Source: Ruminimicrobiellum sp045223915 (GTDB lineage: Bacteria; Elusimicrobiota; Endomicrobiia; Endomicrobiales; Endomicrobiaceae). Taken from it: a DNA stretch of 64,000 nt. The position numbers and the translations under genes are program-made. The DNA lies in contig JBGUZU010000018.1 in assembly GCA_045223915.1 (NCBI GenBank), positions 1-64,000 of the forward strand. Reading direction: 5' to 3'. Shown here piece by piece: positions 27,006-35,064 of the stretch (the stretch's first letter is position 1; every line of letters begins with the position of its first letter). The notes below the pieces were generated by a model. That model had not been told where the DNA came from. It made no database searches and saw only the letters and a list, made by a program, of their open reading frames with translations.

Positions 27006-30000
27006 ATGAAAAAACTTTTAGCAACTTGTTTTTTTGTTTTTACCGGTTTATTCATATATATGTGTGCTTATGCAGAAACTGTGTCGATAAGCGGTGCAGT
27101 TACTCAATTTTCGTCATCTTCAGGGTTGGCACTTAACGATATTACAATTGATGTTACCGGAACAAAAACTTTAAAAGTAAAAACAGGAAGAACAGGCAAC
27201 TACATAATTGCCGGTCTTGAAAAAGGTGGTACTTATACACTGAGAATATCAAAACCGGGATATACGTTCACACCTGAAACAAAAGTTTTCAAAAATTTGG
27301 AAGAAAGTAAAATCAATCAGGATTTTGTGGCTTCAAGTGCAAAATATTCTATAAGCGGAAAGGTTATTGTAGGCGGAAAACCGGCAAAAGGCGTTATTGT
27401 TATGATTAATAACAGGCCCATAAAATATTATACCGATGATAACGGAGAATATGTTATAGCTAATTTGGAATATAATGGTCCGTATGAAGTGAAAGTTGTA
27501 TCAGACAAATATGCTTTTAATTCTTTCAAAACAGAGTTTTTGGAAAAAAATGTTGTACATGATTTCAAAAAAGATATTACACTCGCAGGAAGAGTTACTT
27601 CTTCCGGAGAGGGACTTGCCGGAATAGAAATAGATATTAATGGCGTAAGATATAAAACAGATGAAGATGGATATTATAAAGTAGAATCAGCTGTTACAAA
27701 CGGAGACTATGTTATAAAAGTGGCTGATAATAAATATGATTCTTCACCGAAATCAATACCTGTAACTAAAGTAACGAGTGATAAAGATAATCTTGATTTT
27801 GAAATATCAGGTCAGTTTATAGGAAAGGTTACATATAACGGAAAACCTCTTAAAAATGTCATAGTTAATGTAAGTGATATTGACGAAGAGTTTAAATCCG
27901 ATGCACAGGGTATGTTTAAAGTTCCGGATTTGGGATTAAACAAATATTACAAAATTTCAATATCAAGCAAAGGATATACTTTTAATCCTAAAGAAAAAAT
28001 AATAAATTCCTTAATGAAGGAATCCAGTTATCAAGAATTTAAAGCCGAAAATGAAAAATATAATATAACGGTTAAAGCTGTTCGCGGAACTGTTCCTTTA
28101 GAAAAAGTAGATATAAAGTTAGATAATGCCACATATAAAACAGATAAAAACGGAACATATGTAATAAAAGGGGTAACAGGGGGCAGTAAATACATAATAA
28201 CTGCAAGTAAGAGTGGAATGGAGTTTGCTAAATCAAAACAAATTATAGATAAATTGCAACAAGATGAAACAGTTTATTTTGAGGGAGCATTAAATGTTTC
28301 CGGTAAAGTTTTGAATGGTGTAAGGCCATTAAAAGATGCTGTTGTATTGTGCAATGATAAAACGGCAAAAACCGATGTAAACGGTAAATATATATTAAAG
28401 AATTTAGCACCACATGAAGACTATAGTATAAGAGTTTCCAGTGATAGTTTTGTATTCAGAACACCTGAGATAGAAATTTCCGATTTATCAAATGATTTGG
28501 AAAATATCAATTTTGCTGTTTTGTCTGATGAAGAAGAACCGGAAGCAATAGAAGAAGAAAGTAAGCCTTCCATCGAAGTTGTTAAAGAGGATAAATCCGA
28601 GAAAGAAAGACTTAAAGCAGAAAAAGAAGAGGCAGCAAGACTGGCAAAGGAAGAAAAGATAAGAGCAGCCGAAGAAGCAAAAGCTGAGGCAGAAAGAATC
28701 AAAGCGGAAAAAGAAGAGGCAGCAAGATTAGCAAAAGAAGAAAAGATAAGAGCAGCCGAAGAAGCAAAGGCTGAGGCGGAAAGAATCAAAGCGGAAAAAG
28801 AAGAGGCAGCAAGACTAGCAAGGGAAGAAAAGTTAAGAGCGAAAGAAGAGGCTGAAGAACAGGCTCGCATGGAAGCCGAAATGAGAAAACTTGAAGCAGA
28901 AGAAAAAATGAGAGCCTCTTTGGAAGAAAAAGAAAGAGCCGCCGAAGAAGCAAAAGCCGAGAAAGAAAGAATAAAGGCAGAGAAAGAAGAAGCAATAAGA
29001 TTAGCAAAGGAAGAAAAGATAAGAGCAGCCGAAGAAGCAAAAGCTGAGAAAGAAAGACTTAAAGCAGAAAAAGAAGAGGCAGCAAGGTTAGCGAAGGAAG
29101 AAAAGTTAAGAGCGAAAGAAGAAGCCGAAGAACAAGCACGTATGGAAGCTGAAATGAGAAAGCTTGAAGCAGAAGAAAAGATTAGAGAGGCCGAAGAAGA
29201 AAAACAAGCAAGAATAGAAGAAGCCAAAGCAGAGAAAGAAAGAATCAAGGCAGAGAAAGAAGAAGCAATAAGATTAGCAAAAGAAGAAAAGATAAGAGCA
29301 GCCGAAGAAGCTAAAGCTGAAAAAGAGAGAATTAAAGCAGAAAAAGAAGAAGCGATAAGGTTAGCAAAAGAAGAAAAAGAAAGAGCAATAGAAGAAGAAA
29401 GAATAGAGAAAGAAAGATTAAAAGCTGAAAAAGCTGAAGAAGCAAGATTGGCAAAAGAAGAAAAACAAAGAGCCAAAGAAGAGGCTGAAGAACAAGCAAG
29501 GTTAAATGCAGAAATAAGAAAACTTGAAGCGGAAGAGAAAATGAGAGCCGCTTTGGAAGAAAAACAAAGAGCCGAAGAAGAAAAACAAAGAGCCGCCGAA
29601 GAAGCAAAAGCCGAGAAAGAAAGAATAAAGGCAGAAAAAGAAGAGGCAGCAAGATTAGCAAAAGAAGAAAAACAAAGAGCCAAAGAAGAGGCTGAAGAAC
29701 AAGCAAGGTTAAATGCAGAAATAAGAAAACTTGAAGCAGAAGAAAAAATGAGATTAGCCTTGGAAGAGAAAAGAAGAATTGAAGAGGAAAAGCAAGCAAG
29801 AATAGAAGCGGAAAAAGCAGAGAAAGAAAGAATAAAAGCAGAAAAAGAAGAGGCTGAAAGATTAGCAAGAGAAGAAAAGATAAGAGCAGCCGAAGAAGCA
29901 AAAGCTGAGGCAGAAAGAATCAAGGCAGAGAAAGAAGAAGCCGAAAGAATAGCAAAAGAAGAAAAGATAAGAGCAAAGCAGGAAGCAGAAGAGCAGGCAA

Positions 30001-31223
30001 GATTAGAAGCTGAATTGAAAAAATTAGAAGAAGAAGAAAAGCAAAGAGCTATATTAGAAGAAAAACAAAGAATTGAAGAAGAAAAACAAGCAAGAATAGA
30101 AGCGGAAAAAGCCGAGAAAGAAAGACTCAAAGCAGAAAAAGAAGAAGCCGAAAGATTGGCAAGGGAAGAGAAATTAAGAGCGGAAGAAGAAGCAAGATTA
30201 GAAAAGGAAAGAATTAAGGCTGAAAAAGAAGAGTTGGAAAGATTAGCAAAAGAAGAAAAAGAAAGAGCTGAAGAAGAAAGGCTCAAGGCTGAGAAAGAAG
30301 AAGCAGAAAGATTGGCAAAAGAAGAAAAAGAAAGAGCCGAAGAGGCAGCAAGACTTGAAGAAGAAAGAATAAAGGCAGAGAAAGAAGAAGCAGAAAGAAT
30401 AGCAAAAGAAGAAAAGTTAAGAGCGGAAGAAGAAGCAAGAGCTGAAGCTGAAAGAATCAAAGCAGAAAAAGAAGAAGCAGAAAGAATAGCAAAAGAAGAA
30501 AAAGAAAGAGCCGAAGAGGCAGCAAGACTTGAGGCAGAAAGAATCAAGGCAGAGAAAGAAGAAGCAGAAAGAATAGCAAAAGAAGAAAAGTTAAAAGCGG
30601 AAGAAGAAGCAAGAGCTGAGGCTGAAAGAATCAAAGCAGAAAAAGAAGAAGCTGAAAGAATAGCTAAGGAAGAAAAGTTAAGAGCGGAAGAAGAAGCAAG
30701 GGCTGAAAAAGAAAGGCTTAAGGCAGAGAAAGAAGAAGCGGCAAGAATAGCAAAAGAAGAAAAACAAAGAGCAGCCGAAGAAGCCAAAATAAAGAAAGTT
30801 GAAAAAGAAGAAATTTCGAATGATGTAAAGAAAGAAACTTTCTACATAGAAGGTAGAGTTTTAAAATCGAAATTCGGAGTAAAAGGAGTACAGGTTCGTT
30901 TATTATTGGCAAGTGAAGAAAAAATTTATTTAACGGATAAAAACGGTTATTATAAAATTGCCGGTTTGGAAAAAGGTCAAAATTATTTGATAACTGTTCT
31001 TTCAGGTAAAGAGATTTTGAATATATCTCCTAAATCCAGAACATATAAGAATTTGTCCGGTAACATGAAGAATCAAAATTTCTATGTTGTGGAAAAGATT
31101 GTTATAAATAAAAATAAAAAACCTGTTAAAAAAACAAAAGTTGACGGACAAGAACAAGATTGGAATACGAGATACGGATTAGAAAATAGTAATGGAATAA
31201 TAAAAAAAGATATAGAGTGGTAA
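27006..31223 (+). CDS. Exported protein: carboxypeptidase-regulatory-like repeats with a ~730-residue charged helical region
   Basis: 1405 residues, start at ATG 27006 with SD TAGGAG. A signal peptide (MKKLLATCFFVFTGLFIYMCAYA) is followed by about six beta-sandwich modules of the CarboxypepD_reg/Cna-B type (residues ~25-520). Each holds a phrase like YKTDEDGYYKVESV or TDKNGTYVIKGV and then YTFNP- or YAFNS-like strands. Residues ~532-1262 are an almost pure Glu/Lys/Arg/Ala sequence with recurring blocks such as RIKAEKEEAERIAKEEK and RAEEEARAEA. The pattern of a stable single alpha helix (ER/K type) or long coiled coil resembles the spacer of TolA. One more beta module follows (VLKSKFGVKGVQVRLLL, then TDKNGYYKIAGL), then a basic tail. 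There is no C-terminal membrane anchor. A stalk or spacer in the envelope is inferred. aroB follows closely. Confidence 0.75.
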   Translation: MKKLLATCFFVFTGLFIYMCAYAETVSISGAVTQFSSSSGLALNDITIDVTGTKTLKVKTGRTGNYIIAGLEKGGTYTLRISKPGYTFTPETKVFKNLEESKINQDFVASSAKYSISGKVIVGGKPAKGVIVMINNRPIKYYTDDNGEYVIANLEYNGPYEVKVVSDKYAFNSFKTEFLEKNVVHDFKKDITLAGRVTSSGEGLAGIEIDINGVRYKTDEDGYYKVESAVTNGDYVIKVADNKYDSSPKSIPVTKVTSDKDNLDFEISGQFIGKVTYNGKPLKNVIVNVSDIDEEFKSDAQGMFKVPDLGLNKYYKISISSKGYTFNPKEKIINSLMKESSYQEFKAENEKYNITVKAVRGTVPLEKVDIKLDNATYKTDKNGTYVIKGVTGGSKYIITASKSGMEFAKSKQIIDKLQQDETVYFEGALNVSGKVLNGVRPLKDAVVLCNDKTAKTDVNGKYILKNLAPHEDYSIRVSSDSFVFRTPEIEISDLSNDLENINFAVLSDEEEPEAIEEESKPSIEVVKEDKSEKERLKAEKEEAARLAKEEKIRAAEEAKAEAERIKAEKEEAARLAKEEKIRAAEEAKAEAERIKAEKEEAARLAREEKLRAKEEAEEQARMEAEMRKLEAEEKMRASLEEKERAAEEAKAEKERIKAEKEEAIRLAKEEKIRAAEEAKAEKERLKAEKEEAARLAKEEKLRAKEEAEEQARMEAEMRKLEAEEKIREAEEEKQARIEEAKAEKERIKAEKEEAIRLAKEEKIRAAEEAKAEKERIKAEKEEAIRLAKEEKERAIEEERIEKERLKAEKAEEARLAKEEKQRAKEEAEEQARLNAEIRKLEAEEKMRAALEEKQRAEEEKQRAAEEAKAEKERIKAEKEEAARLAKEEKQRAKEEAEEQARLNAEIRKLEAEEKMRLALEEKRRIEEEKQARIEAEKAEKERIKAEKEEAERLAREEKIRAAEEAKAEAERIKAEKEEAERIAKEEKIRAKQEAEEQARLEAELKKLEEEEKQRAILEEKQRIEEEKQARIEAEKAEKERLKAEKEEAERLAREEKLRAEEEARLEKERIKAEKEELERLAKEEKERAEEERLKAEKEEAERLAKEEKERAEEAARLEEERIKAEKEEAERIAKEEKLRAEEEARAEAERIKAEKEEAERIAKEEKERAEEAARLEAERIKAEKEEAERIAKEEKLKAEEEARAEAERIKAEKEEAERIAKEEKLRAEEEARAEKERLKAEKEEAARIAKEEKQRAAEEAKIKKVEKEEISNDVKKETFYIEGRVLKSKFGVKGVQVRLLLASEEKIYLTDKNGYYKIAGLEKGQNYLITVLSGKEILNISPKSRTYKNLSGNMKNQNFYVVEKIVINKNKKPVKKTKVDGQEQDWNTRYGLENSNGIIKKDIEW
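28599..30790 (+). repeat. Tandem imperfect coding repeats (Glu/Lys/Ala-rich)
   Basis: About 2.2 kb made of short purine-rich units (GAA, AAA, GCA, AGA codons), repeated in blocks of roughly 26-30 codons with high nucleotide identity between blocks, for example around 28683-28800 and 30426-30660. The repeats lie wholly inside the giant helix region of the gene and can expand or contract by recombination. Assembly errors are possible here. The antisense strand is open for 788 codons only because of this bias. Confidence 0.85.
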
Positions 31224-31229
31224 CTTTTG

Positions 31230-32315
31230 ATGAAAGCTATAAATGTAAAGTTGAAACAAAATCCATATCCGATAATATTTTCAGATAATAATAAGAGTTT
31301 GTTAGCAAATTTAAAAAAATATCTTCCTAACAGGAAGATATTTTTTGTTTCCGATACAAATGTTTCAAAATTATATTTAAAAGAACTGGTTTCTCTCCTA
31401 AAAAAAGAAAAATTTGTAGTAGAAAGTTTTACTTTTAAGGCAGGGGAACAATCAAAGAACATAAACACCTTAATTGATATGTATAACTATGCTTTGAAAG
31501 CAGGTGTTGACAGAAAATTTACAGTGGCTGCATTAGGTGGCGGTGTGGTAGGAGATGTTTCGGGATTGTTTGCATCTACATATATGAGAGGTTTAGGCCT
31601 TGTACAAATTCCTACATCATTACTTGCTATGGTTGATTCTTCCATAGGCGGGAAAACCGGTATAGATTTGGAAATGGGTAAAAATGTTGTAGGTACATTT
31701 TATCAACCTAAATTTGTATATATAAATTCAAATTTTATAGAAACCTTAAGTCTCGAACATATAAAAAACGGCATGGCGGAAGTAATTAAATATGCAATTA
31801 CTTTCAGCTCCAAATTTTTTAATGAATTAGATGCAATATTAAACAAATCTGTTATAAATAAAAAAGATTTCGATAAAATTATTTACGAGTGCTGTAAATT
31901 TAAAGCAAAAGTTGTGGAAGAAGATGAAAAAGAAAGAAAAGGTGTAAGAGAGTTGTTAAATTTCGGACACACATTCGGACATGCTTTGGAAACCATAACA
32001 AAATATAAAAAATATTTGCATGGTGAAGCTGTCGCTATCGGAATGTTGTTTGTTGCCGAACTTTCTAGCAGAATTAAATTTTGTGATAATGTAACAAAAC
32101 AAAAAATAAAAGATATGGTTGTCGGTTCCGGATTTAACGATAACATCAACTTAAAAGTTAATCCTATAGATTTATTGAATATAATGAAGAAAGATAAGAA
32201 ATCTGTTTCCGGTAAGATAAGATTTGTTTTACCTGAAAAAATCGGTAAAGCCAAAACAGGTATAGAAATAGATAATAAAATAATTTTAAATACAATAAAG
32301 GATTTTTTAAAATGA
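31230..32315 (+). CDS. aroB: 3-dehydroquinate synthase
   Basis: 361 residues from ATG 31230 (a TTG lies one codon earlier). It has the NAD-binding GGGVVGDVSGLFASTYMRG (about residue 105), PTSLLAMVDSSIGGKTG with active-site residues, NFGHTFGHALE with zinc-ligand histidines (about residue 250), and HGEAVAIGM. It makes 3-dehydroquinate from DAHP in the shikimate pathway. The stop overlaps the start of aroQ by four bases, so both steps are made together. Confidence 0.96.
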   Translation: MKAINVKLKQNPYPIIFSDNNKSLLANLKKYLPNRKIFFVSDTNVSKLYLKELVSLLKKEKFVVESFTFKAGEQSKNINTLIDMYNYALKAGVDRKFTVAALGGGVVGDVSGLFASTYMRGLGLVQIPTSLLAMVDSSIGGKTGIDLEMGKNVVGTFYQPKFVYINSNFIETLSLEHIKNGMAEVIKYAITFSSKFFNELDAILNKSVINKKDFDKIIYECCKFKAKVVEEDEKERKGVRELLNFGHTFGHALETITKYKKYLHGEAVAIGMLFVAELSSRIKFCDNVTKQKIKDMVVGSGFNDNINLKVNPIDLLNIMKKDKKSVSGKIRFVLPEKIGKAKTGIEIDNKIILNTIKDFLK

Positions 32316-32737
32316 AAAAAGTATTAATAATTAACGGACCTAATTTAAACTTGTTAGGTACAAGAGAACCTGAAATTTACGGCAAAACAACTTTGAAAGA
32401 TATTGAAGCTGAATTAAAAAATAAAGCTGAAAAATTAAATGTTGAAATCGAATGTTTTCAGTCAAATCATGAAGGTGAAATAGTTGATAAAATTTGCGGA
32501 GCAAAAGGAAACTTTGATGCTATTATAATAAATCCTGCGGCATATACTCATACATCGGTTGCAATAAGAGATGCTTTTGCCGCTGTTGATATACCTGCAA
32601 TCGAGGTTCATATTTCCAATGTTTATTCAAGGGAAGAATTCAGACACAACTCTCTAATTGCACCTGTTGTTGTTGGTCAAATAGCCGGTCTTGGAATTTA
32701 TGGATATCTTTTAGCTTTAGAATATTTCAGTAAATAA
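32312..32737 (+). CDS. aroQ: 3-dehydroquinate dehydratase, type II
   Basis: 141 residues, the normal length. It begins LIINGPNLNLLGTREPEIYG with the catalytic tyrosine (YG) near residue 24. Substrate-binding NPAAYTHTSVAIRDA lies near residue 75 and EVHISNVYSREEFRHNS with the catalytic histidine near residue 100. It dehydrates 3-dehydroquinate, the step after AroB. ATGA overlap with aroB; a strong bidirectional terminator follows. Confidence 0.97.
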   Translation: MKKVLIINGPNLNLLGTREPEIYGKTTLKDIEAELKNKAEKLNVEIECFQSNHEGEIVDKICGAKGNFDAIIINPAAYTHTSVAIRDAFAAVDIPAIEVHISNVYSREEFRHNSLIAPVVVGQIAGLGIYGYLLALEYFSK

Positions 32738-32750
32738 ATTTAATTAAATA

Positions 32751-32784
32751 AAAAAACACTCTGTCGAAAGACAGAGTGTTTTTT
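32751..32784. terminator. Bidirectional terminator between aroQ and cspA
   Basis: A perfect 15-bp stem (32751-32765 with 32770-32784) closed by a GAAA tetraloop, with A run on the left and T run on the right, so it can serve aroQ (plus) and the cold-shock gene (minus). Confidence 0.9.
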
Positions 32785-32804
32785 TTATTATGCTAGCAAA
32801 AAAA

Positions 32805-33008
32805 TTATATTTTTCTTATGTTAGCTGCTTTAGGACCTTTTTCTGATTCAACAACATCAAATTCAACTTTGTCGCCTTCAGCAAGAGATTTAAAACCTTC
32901 TGCTTGAACAGCTGAATAATGTGCGAATACATCGCCTGAACCATCATCGTTGGAAATGAATCCATAACCTTTTTGGTCATTAAACCATTTTACTTTACCT
33001 TGTGCCAT
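32805..33008 (-). CDS. cspA: Cold-shock-domain protein
   Basis: 67 residues, a single cold-shock OB domain. RNP1 is KGYGFISNDDG (residues 14-24) and RNP2 is DVFAHYSAV (residues 26-34). It starts AQGKVKWFNDQ. Such proteins bind single-stranded RNA or DNA and melt structure in mRNA. SD AAGGAG precedes the ATG by nine bases. A ~75-base leader follows its promoter. The CspA family has many paralogues, so the letter is nominal. Confidence 0.95.
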   Translation of the reverse strand: MAQGKVKWFNDQKGYGFISNDDGSGDVFAHYSAVQAEGFKSLAEGDKVEFDVVESEKGPKAANIRKI

Positions 33009-33079
33009 TTACGTCTACTCCTTATTTATAGTCCGATCAGGACTTTTTTAATACGAACCGTTTGTTGGCTCGTTGATAT

Positions 33080-33108
33080 ATTTAAGTATTTATTGACTGA
33101 TTTGTCAA
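33080..33108 (-). promoter_or_regulatory. Promoter of the cold-shock gene
   Basis: On the minus strand TTGACA (33103-33108), 17-base spacer, TTAAAT (33080-33085). The leader down to the ATG holds a hairpin around 33033-33045 (AGTCC/GGACT), possibly a cold-responsive 5' UTR. Confidence 0.5.
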
Positions 33109-33131
33109 TAGTTTTTTATAAAATAAAAAAA

Positions 33132-33204
33132 TGCGTCATATAGGAATCGAACCTATAACCTAACGGTTAAGAGCCGTTTGCTCTACCAATTGAGCTAATG
33201 ACGC
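33132..33204 (-). tRNA. trnK: tRNA-Lys (anticodon CTT)
   Basis: Minus strand. Acceptor GCGTCAT/ATGACGC, D stem GCTC/GAGC, anticodon stem AACGG/CCGTT with loop CTCTTAA giving CTT, T stem ATAGG/CCTAT with loop TTCGATT, discriminator A at 33132. No encoded CCA. Confidence 0.95.
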
Positions 33205-33224
33205 ATTTGTTTTCATAGTCAATA

Positions 33225-33254
33225 TTTATATCATATTATTGAGTATTTTTTCAA
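33225..33254 (-). promoter_or_regulatory. Promoter of tRNA-Lys
   Basis: On the minus strand TTGAAA (33249-33254), 18-base spacer, TATAAA (33225-33230), about 20 bases before the mature tRNA end. Confidence 0.5.
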
Positions 33255-33257
33255 GTA

Positions 33258-33286
33258 TTGACTAAAAAAAAAGTTTTAAGTATAAT
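33258..33286 (+). promoter_or_regulatory. Promoter of tRNA-Ile2
   Basis: TTGACT (33258-33263), 17-base spacer, perfect TATAAT (33281-33286), about 20 bases before the tRNA. One of the closest matches to the sigma-70 consensus in the window; it sits nearly back to back with the tRNA-Lys promoter. Confidence 0.75.
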
Positions 33287-33306
33287 ACTTGTGTTGTTTT
33301 TTTGAA

Positions 33307-33380
33307 GGGCCTGTAGCTCAGTTGGTTAGAGCACTCGACTCATAATCGAATGGTCGTAGGTTCAAGTCCTACCAGGCCCA
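33307..33380 (+). tRNA. tRNA with CAT anticodon, probably tRNA-Ile2
   Basis: Acceptor GGGCCTG (33307-33313)/CAGGCCC (33373-33379), discriminator A33380. The anticodon loop is CTCATAA, anticodon CAT. The TCGACTCATAATCGA arm, the TGGTCG variable stretch and the TTCAAGT T-loop resemble isoleucine tRNA with lysidine-modified CAT (reads AUA) more than elongator Met. The first anticodon-stem pair is a C-A mismatch. Assignment between Ile2 and Met is by resemblance only. Confidence 0.85.
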
Positions 33381-33463
33381 AATAAAGTTTAAAGATCTTT
33401 ATTTTTATTAGTTTAAACTGTTTCTTTTCTATGAGAAAGGAGATTGTTTTTGTAGTTTAGAGT

Positions 33464-33494
33464 AACCGATTTCTTATTAGAAACCGGTTTTTTT
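33464..33494 (+). terminator. Rho-independent terminator after the CAT tRNA
   Basis: 11-base arms (33464-33474 and 33479-33489) with one mismatch and the loop TATT, followed by eight T. It isolates the tRNA from the cobO operon. Confidence 0.75.
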
Positions 33495-33533
33495 TATTTT
33501 ATAGCAAAATATGTAAGTTTGAGTTGAAACAAA

Positions 33534-33599
33534 GTGTTTTCAAAATGAAGTGTACTAAAAATATATCGTAGCAAATGGGTATATGATTTTTGAAAACAC
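33534..33599 (+). promoter_or_regulatory. Structured element in the leader of the cobO/B12 operon
   Basis: Perfect 12-bp inverted repeat, GTGTTTTCAAAA (33534-33545) with its complement at 33588-33599, enclosing 42 bases that contain a smaller ATATA/TATAT pairing. It lies 48 bases before cobO. It lacks the B12 box seen at 38566-38583, so it is not a standard cobalamin riboswitch. An operator or RNA leader is possible; function unknown. Confidence 0.4.
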
Positions 33600-33647
33600 A
33601 AAGGTGTAAACCAAAATTACAAATCGTTATATAGAAGTAGAGGAAAT

Positions 33648-34160
33648 ATGATAATTGTAATAACCGGAAACGGAAAAGGTAAAACAACATCTTCAATAGG
33701 TCAAATAGTTAGAGCGTTAGGTCATAACCAAAAAGTTTGTTTGGTTCAACTTTTTAAAGGTGAAGATTTTTACGGAGAACAAAAGATTTTGACTAAGCTC
33801 GAAGGATTGGATTTCTTTTCTTTTGCCGCAAAACATCCGTTTTGTTTTAGAGATATAACAAAGGAACAAACCATAGAAGAATGTAAAAAGGCAACAGATA
33901 AATTAAAAGAAATTATAAAGAATAATAAATATAATTTGATAGTGCTTGAAGAATTTAATATCGCAATAAGAGATAACTTTATAGAAGAAGATTTGTTGAT
34001 AGATATTATAAAGCAATTGAACGAAAAATCTAATGTTGTTGTTACCGGAAGAGGAGCAAGTCAAAAACTTATAGATGTTGCCGATTTGGTAAGCGAAGTA
34101 AAAGAAATAAAACATCCTTACAATAAGGGTATTCCTGCACAGGAAGGAATTGAATATTAA
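33648..34160 (+). CDS. cobO: Cob(I)yrinic acid a,c-diamide adenosyltransferase
   Basis: 170 residues, normal for the CobA/BtuR/CobO family. P-loop GNGKGKTTSSIGQIVRALGH at residues 7-26; VQLFKGEDF and LIVLEEFNIA are family segments, and VVTGRGASQKLIDVADLVSEV is the usual C-terminal part. It adds the 5'-deoxyadenosyl group to corrinoids, making coenzyme B12 from imported cobalamin. SD GAGGAAAT precedes ATG. It opens a B12 locus (btuF, RCC1-like gene, btuC, btuD, btuB). The stop codon is inside a palindrome (34153-34179). Confidence 0.93.
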   Translation: MIIVITGNGKGKTTSSIGQIVRALGHNQKVCLVQLFKGEDFYGEQKILTKLEGLDFFSFAAKHPFCFRDITKEQTIEECKKATDKLKEIIKNNKYNLIVLEEFNIAIRDNFIEEDLLIDIIKQLNEKSNVVVTGRGASQKLIDVADLVSEVKEIKHPYNKGIPAQEGIEY

Positions 34161-34203
34161 TTGCAAAGCAATTAATATTGTTGAACAGTTGAATGGTTGA
34201 AAG
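34153..34203. repeat. Palindrome over the cobO stop plus heptamer repeats
   Basis: Perfect 12-bp inverted repeat 34153-34164 with 34168-34179, loop AAA, containing the TAA of cobO (34158-34160). It is followed by 7-bp units of the type GTTGAAC/GTTGAAT/GTTGAAA (34180-34203), which lead into the btuF start. Same design as the elements at 16.5, 38.6 and 57.4 kb. Confidence 0.6.
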
Positions 34204-34216
34204 GTTTAAAAATTTT

Positions 34217-35041
34217 ATGAGAAAATTTTTATTTTTAGTACTATTAATATTTTTGTTATCATCAAATACTTTTGCAGAGTACAACAGAATAATTTCTTTA
34301 GCACCGTCTGCTACGGAAAGTTTATATGAGTTGGGTATAGATGAAGAATTGGTCGCAAACACGGTTTATTGTTCCGACGGTAACTTTAAAAAAGAAAAAA
34401 TCGGTACGGTAACGGAACCGAATATTGAGAAAATTGTTTCGTTAAAACCCGATTTGATTATAGCCACAAAAGAAGGAAATTATAAAACTGTTATTGATAA
34501 GTTGATAAGATTAAAATTAACGGTATATGTTATGGAACCGTATTCAAATTTTGAAGATGTTTGTATCAATTTTCAAAAACTTGCGGACTATTTAGATAGA
34601 TCGGATACTGCAAAAGAAATAATAAATAATGTAAAAGATGAAATTTCCGAATTAGACAGCAAAACAAAAAATACGAACAAAGAAAAAATATTTTGGGAAG
34701 TCGGTGCAAATCCCATATTTACCGTTGGTAAACAAAGTTTTGTTAACGAATACAATAAATTTATAAACGGAACAAATATTTTTGAATATATAGATATGAG
34801 ATACCCTAACATAAGTGTGGAATCTGTTATAGAAAAAAATCCCGATATAATTATGCTTGTTAATATGGGCGATGTAAGTGATCAGGAAATTGCCAAATGG
34901 AATAAATATAAAAACATAACAGCGGTAAAAAATAATAAAATTTATTTGCTGGAAGCAAACGATATTTTTACACCTACACCAAAAAGATTTTTGAACGGGA
35001 TAAAAGTTTTGAAAAATAAGTTGGATAAAGAAAAAATTTAA
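34217..35041 (+). CDS. btuF: Periplasmic cobalamin-binding protein, BtuF-like
   Basis: 274 residues from ATG 34217, which gives the signal peptide MRKFLFLVLLIFLLSSNTFA; an in-frame ATG eight codons earlier is less likely. The class III substrate-binding fold begins YNRIISLAPSATESLYELGI, the typical BtuF opening, then VANTVYCSD, IEKIVSLKPDLIIAT and NPDIIMLVNMGD. It carries cobalamin to the BtuCD importer. Substrate is assigned from context: cobO upstream, btuC and btuD downstream, and a cobalamin riboswitch-btuB unit. It lies 23 bases before the RCC1-like gene. Confidence 0.88.
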   Translation: MRKFLFLVLLIFLLSSNTFAEYNRIISLAPSATESLYELGIDEELVANTVYCSDGNFKKEKIGTVTEPNIEKIVSLKPDLIIATKEGNYKTVIDKLIRLKLTVYVMEPYSNFEDVCINFQKLADYLDRSDTAKEIINNVKDEISELDSKTKNTNKEKIFWEVGANPIFTVGKQSFVNEYNKFINGTNIFEYIDMRYPNISVESVIEKNPDIIMLVNMGDVSDQEIAKWNKYKNITAVKNNKIYLLEANDIFTPTPKRFLNGIKVLKNKLDKEKI

Positions 35042-35064
35042 CGACAGGAGAATTAAAAAAACAC

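Noticed and set aside
28421..30787. A 788-codon open frame on the minus strand, Ser/Ala/Leu/Phe-rich
   Set aside because: It is the antisense of the Glu/Lys/Ala repeat region. GAA, AAA and GCA codons read backwards give few stops, so openness is a composition effect. No start signals are visible.
33307..33380. Initiator tRNA-fMet
   Set aside because: The first acceptor pair is G-C rather than mismatched and the three G-C anticodon-stem pairs of initiators are missing.
33420..33459. Short ATG ORF (nine codons) after the CAT tRNA
   Set aside because: No ribosome binding site and it lies upstream of the tRNA terminator; probably chance.
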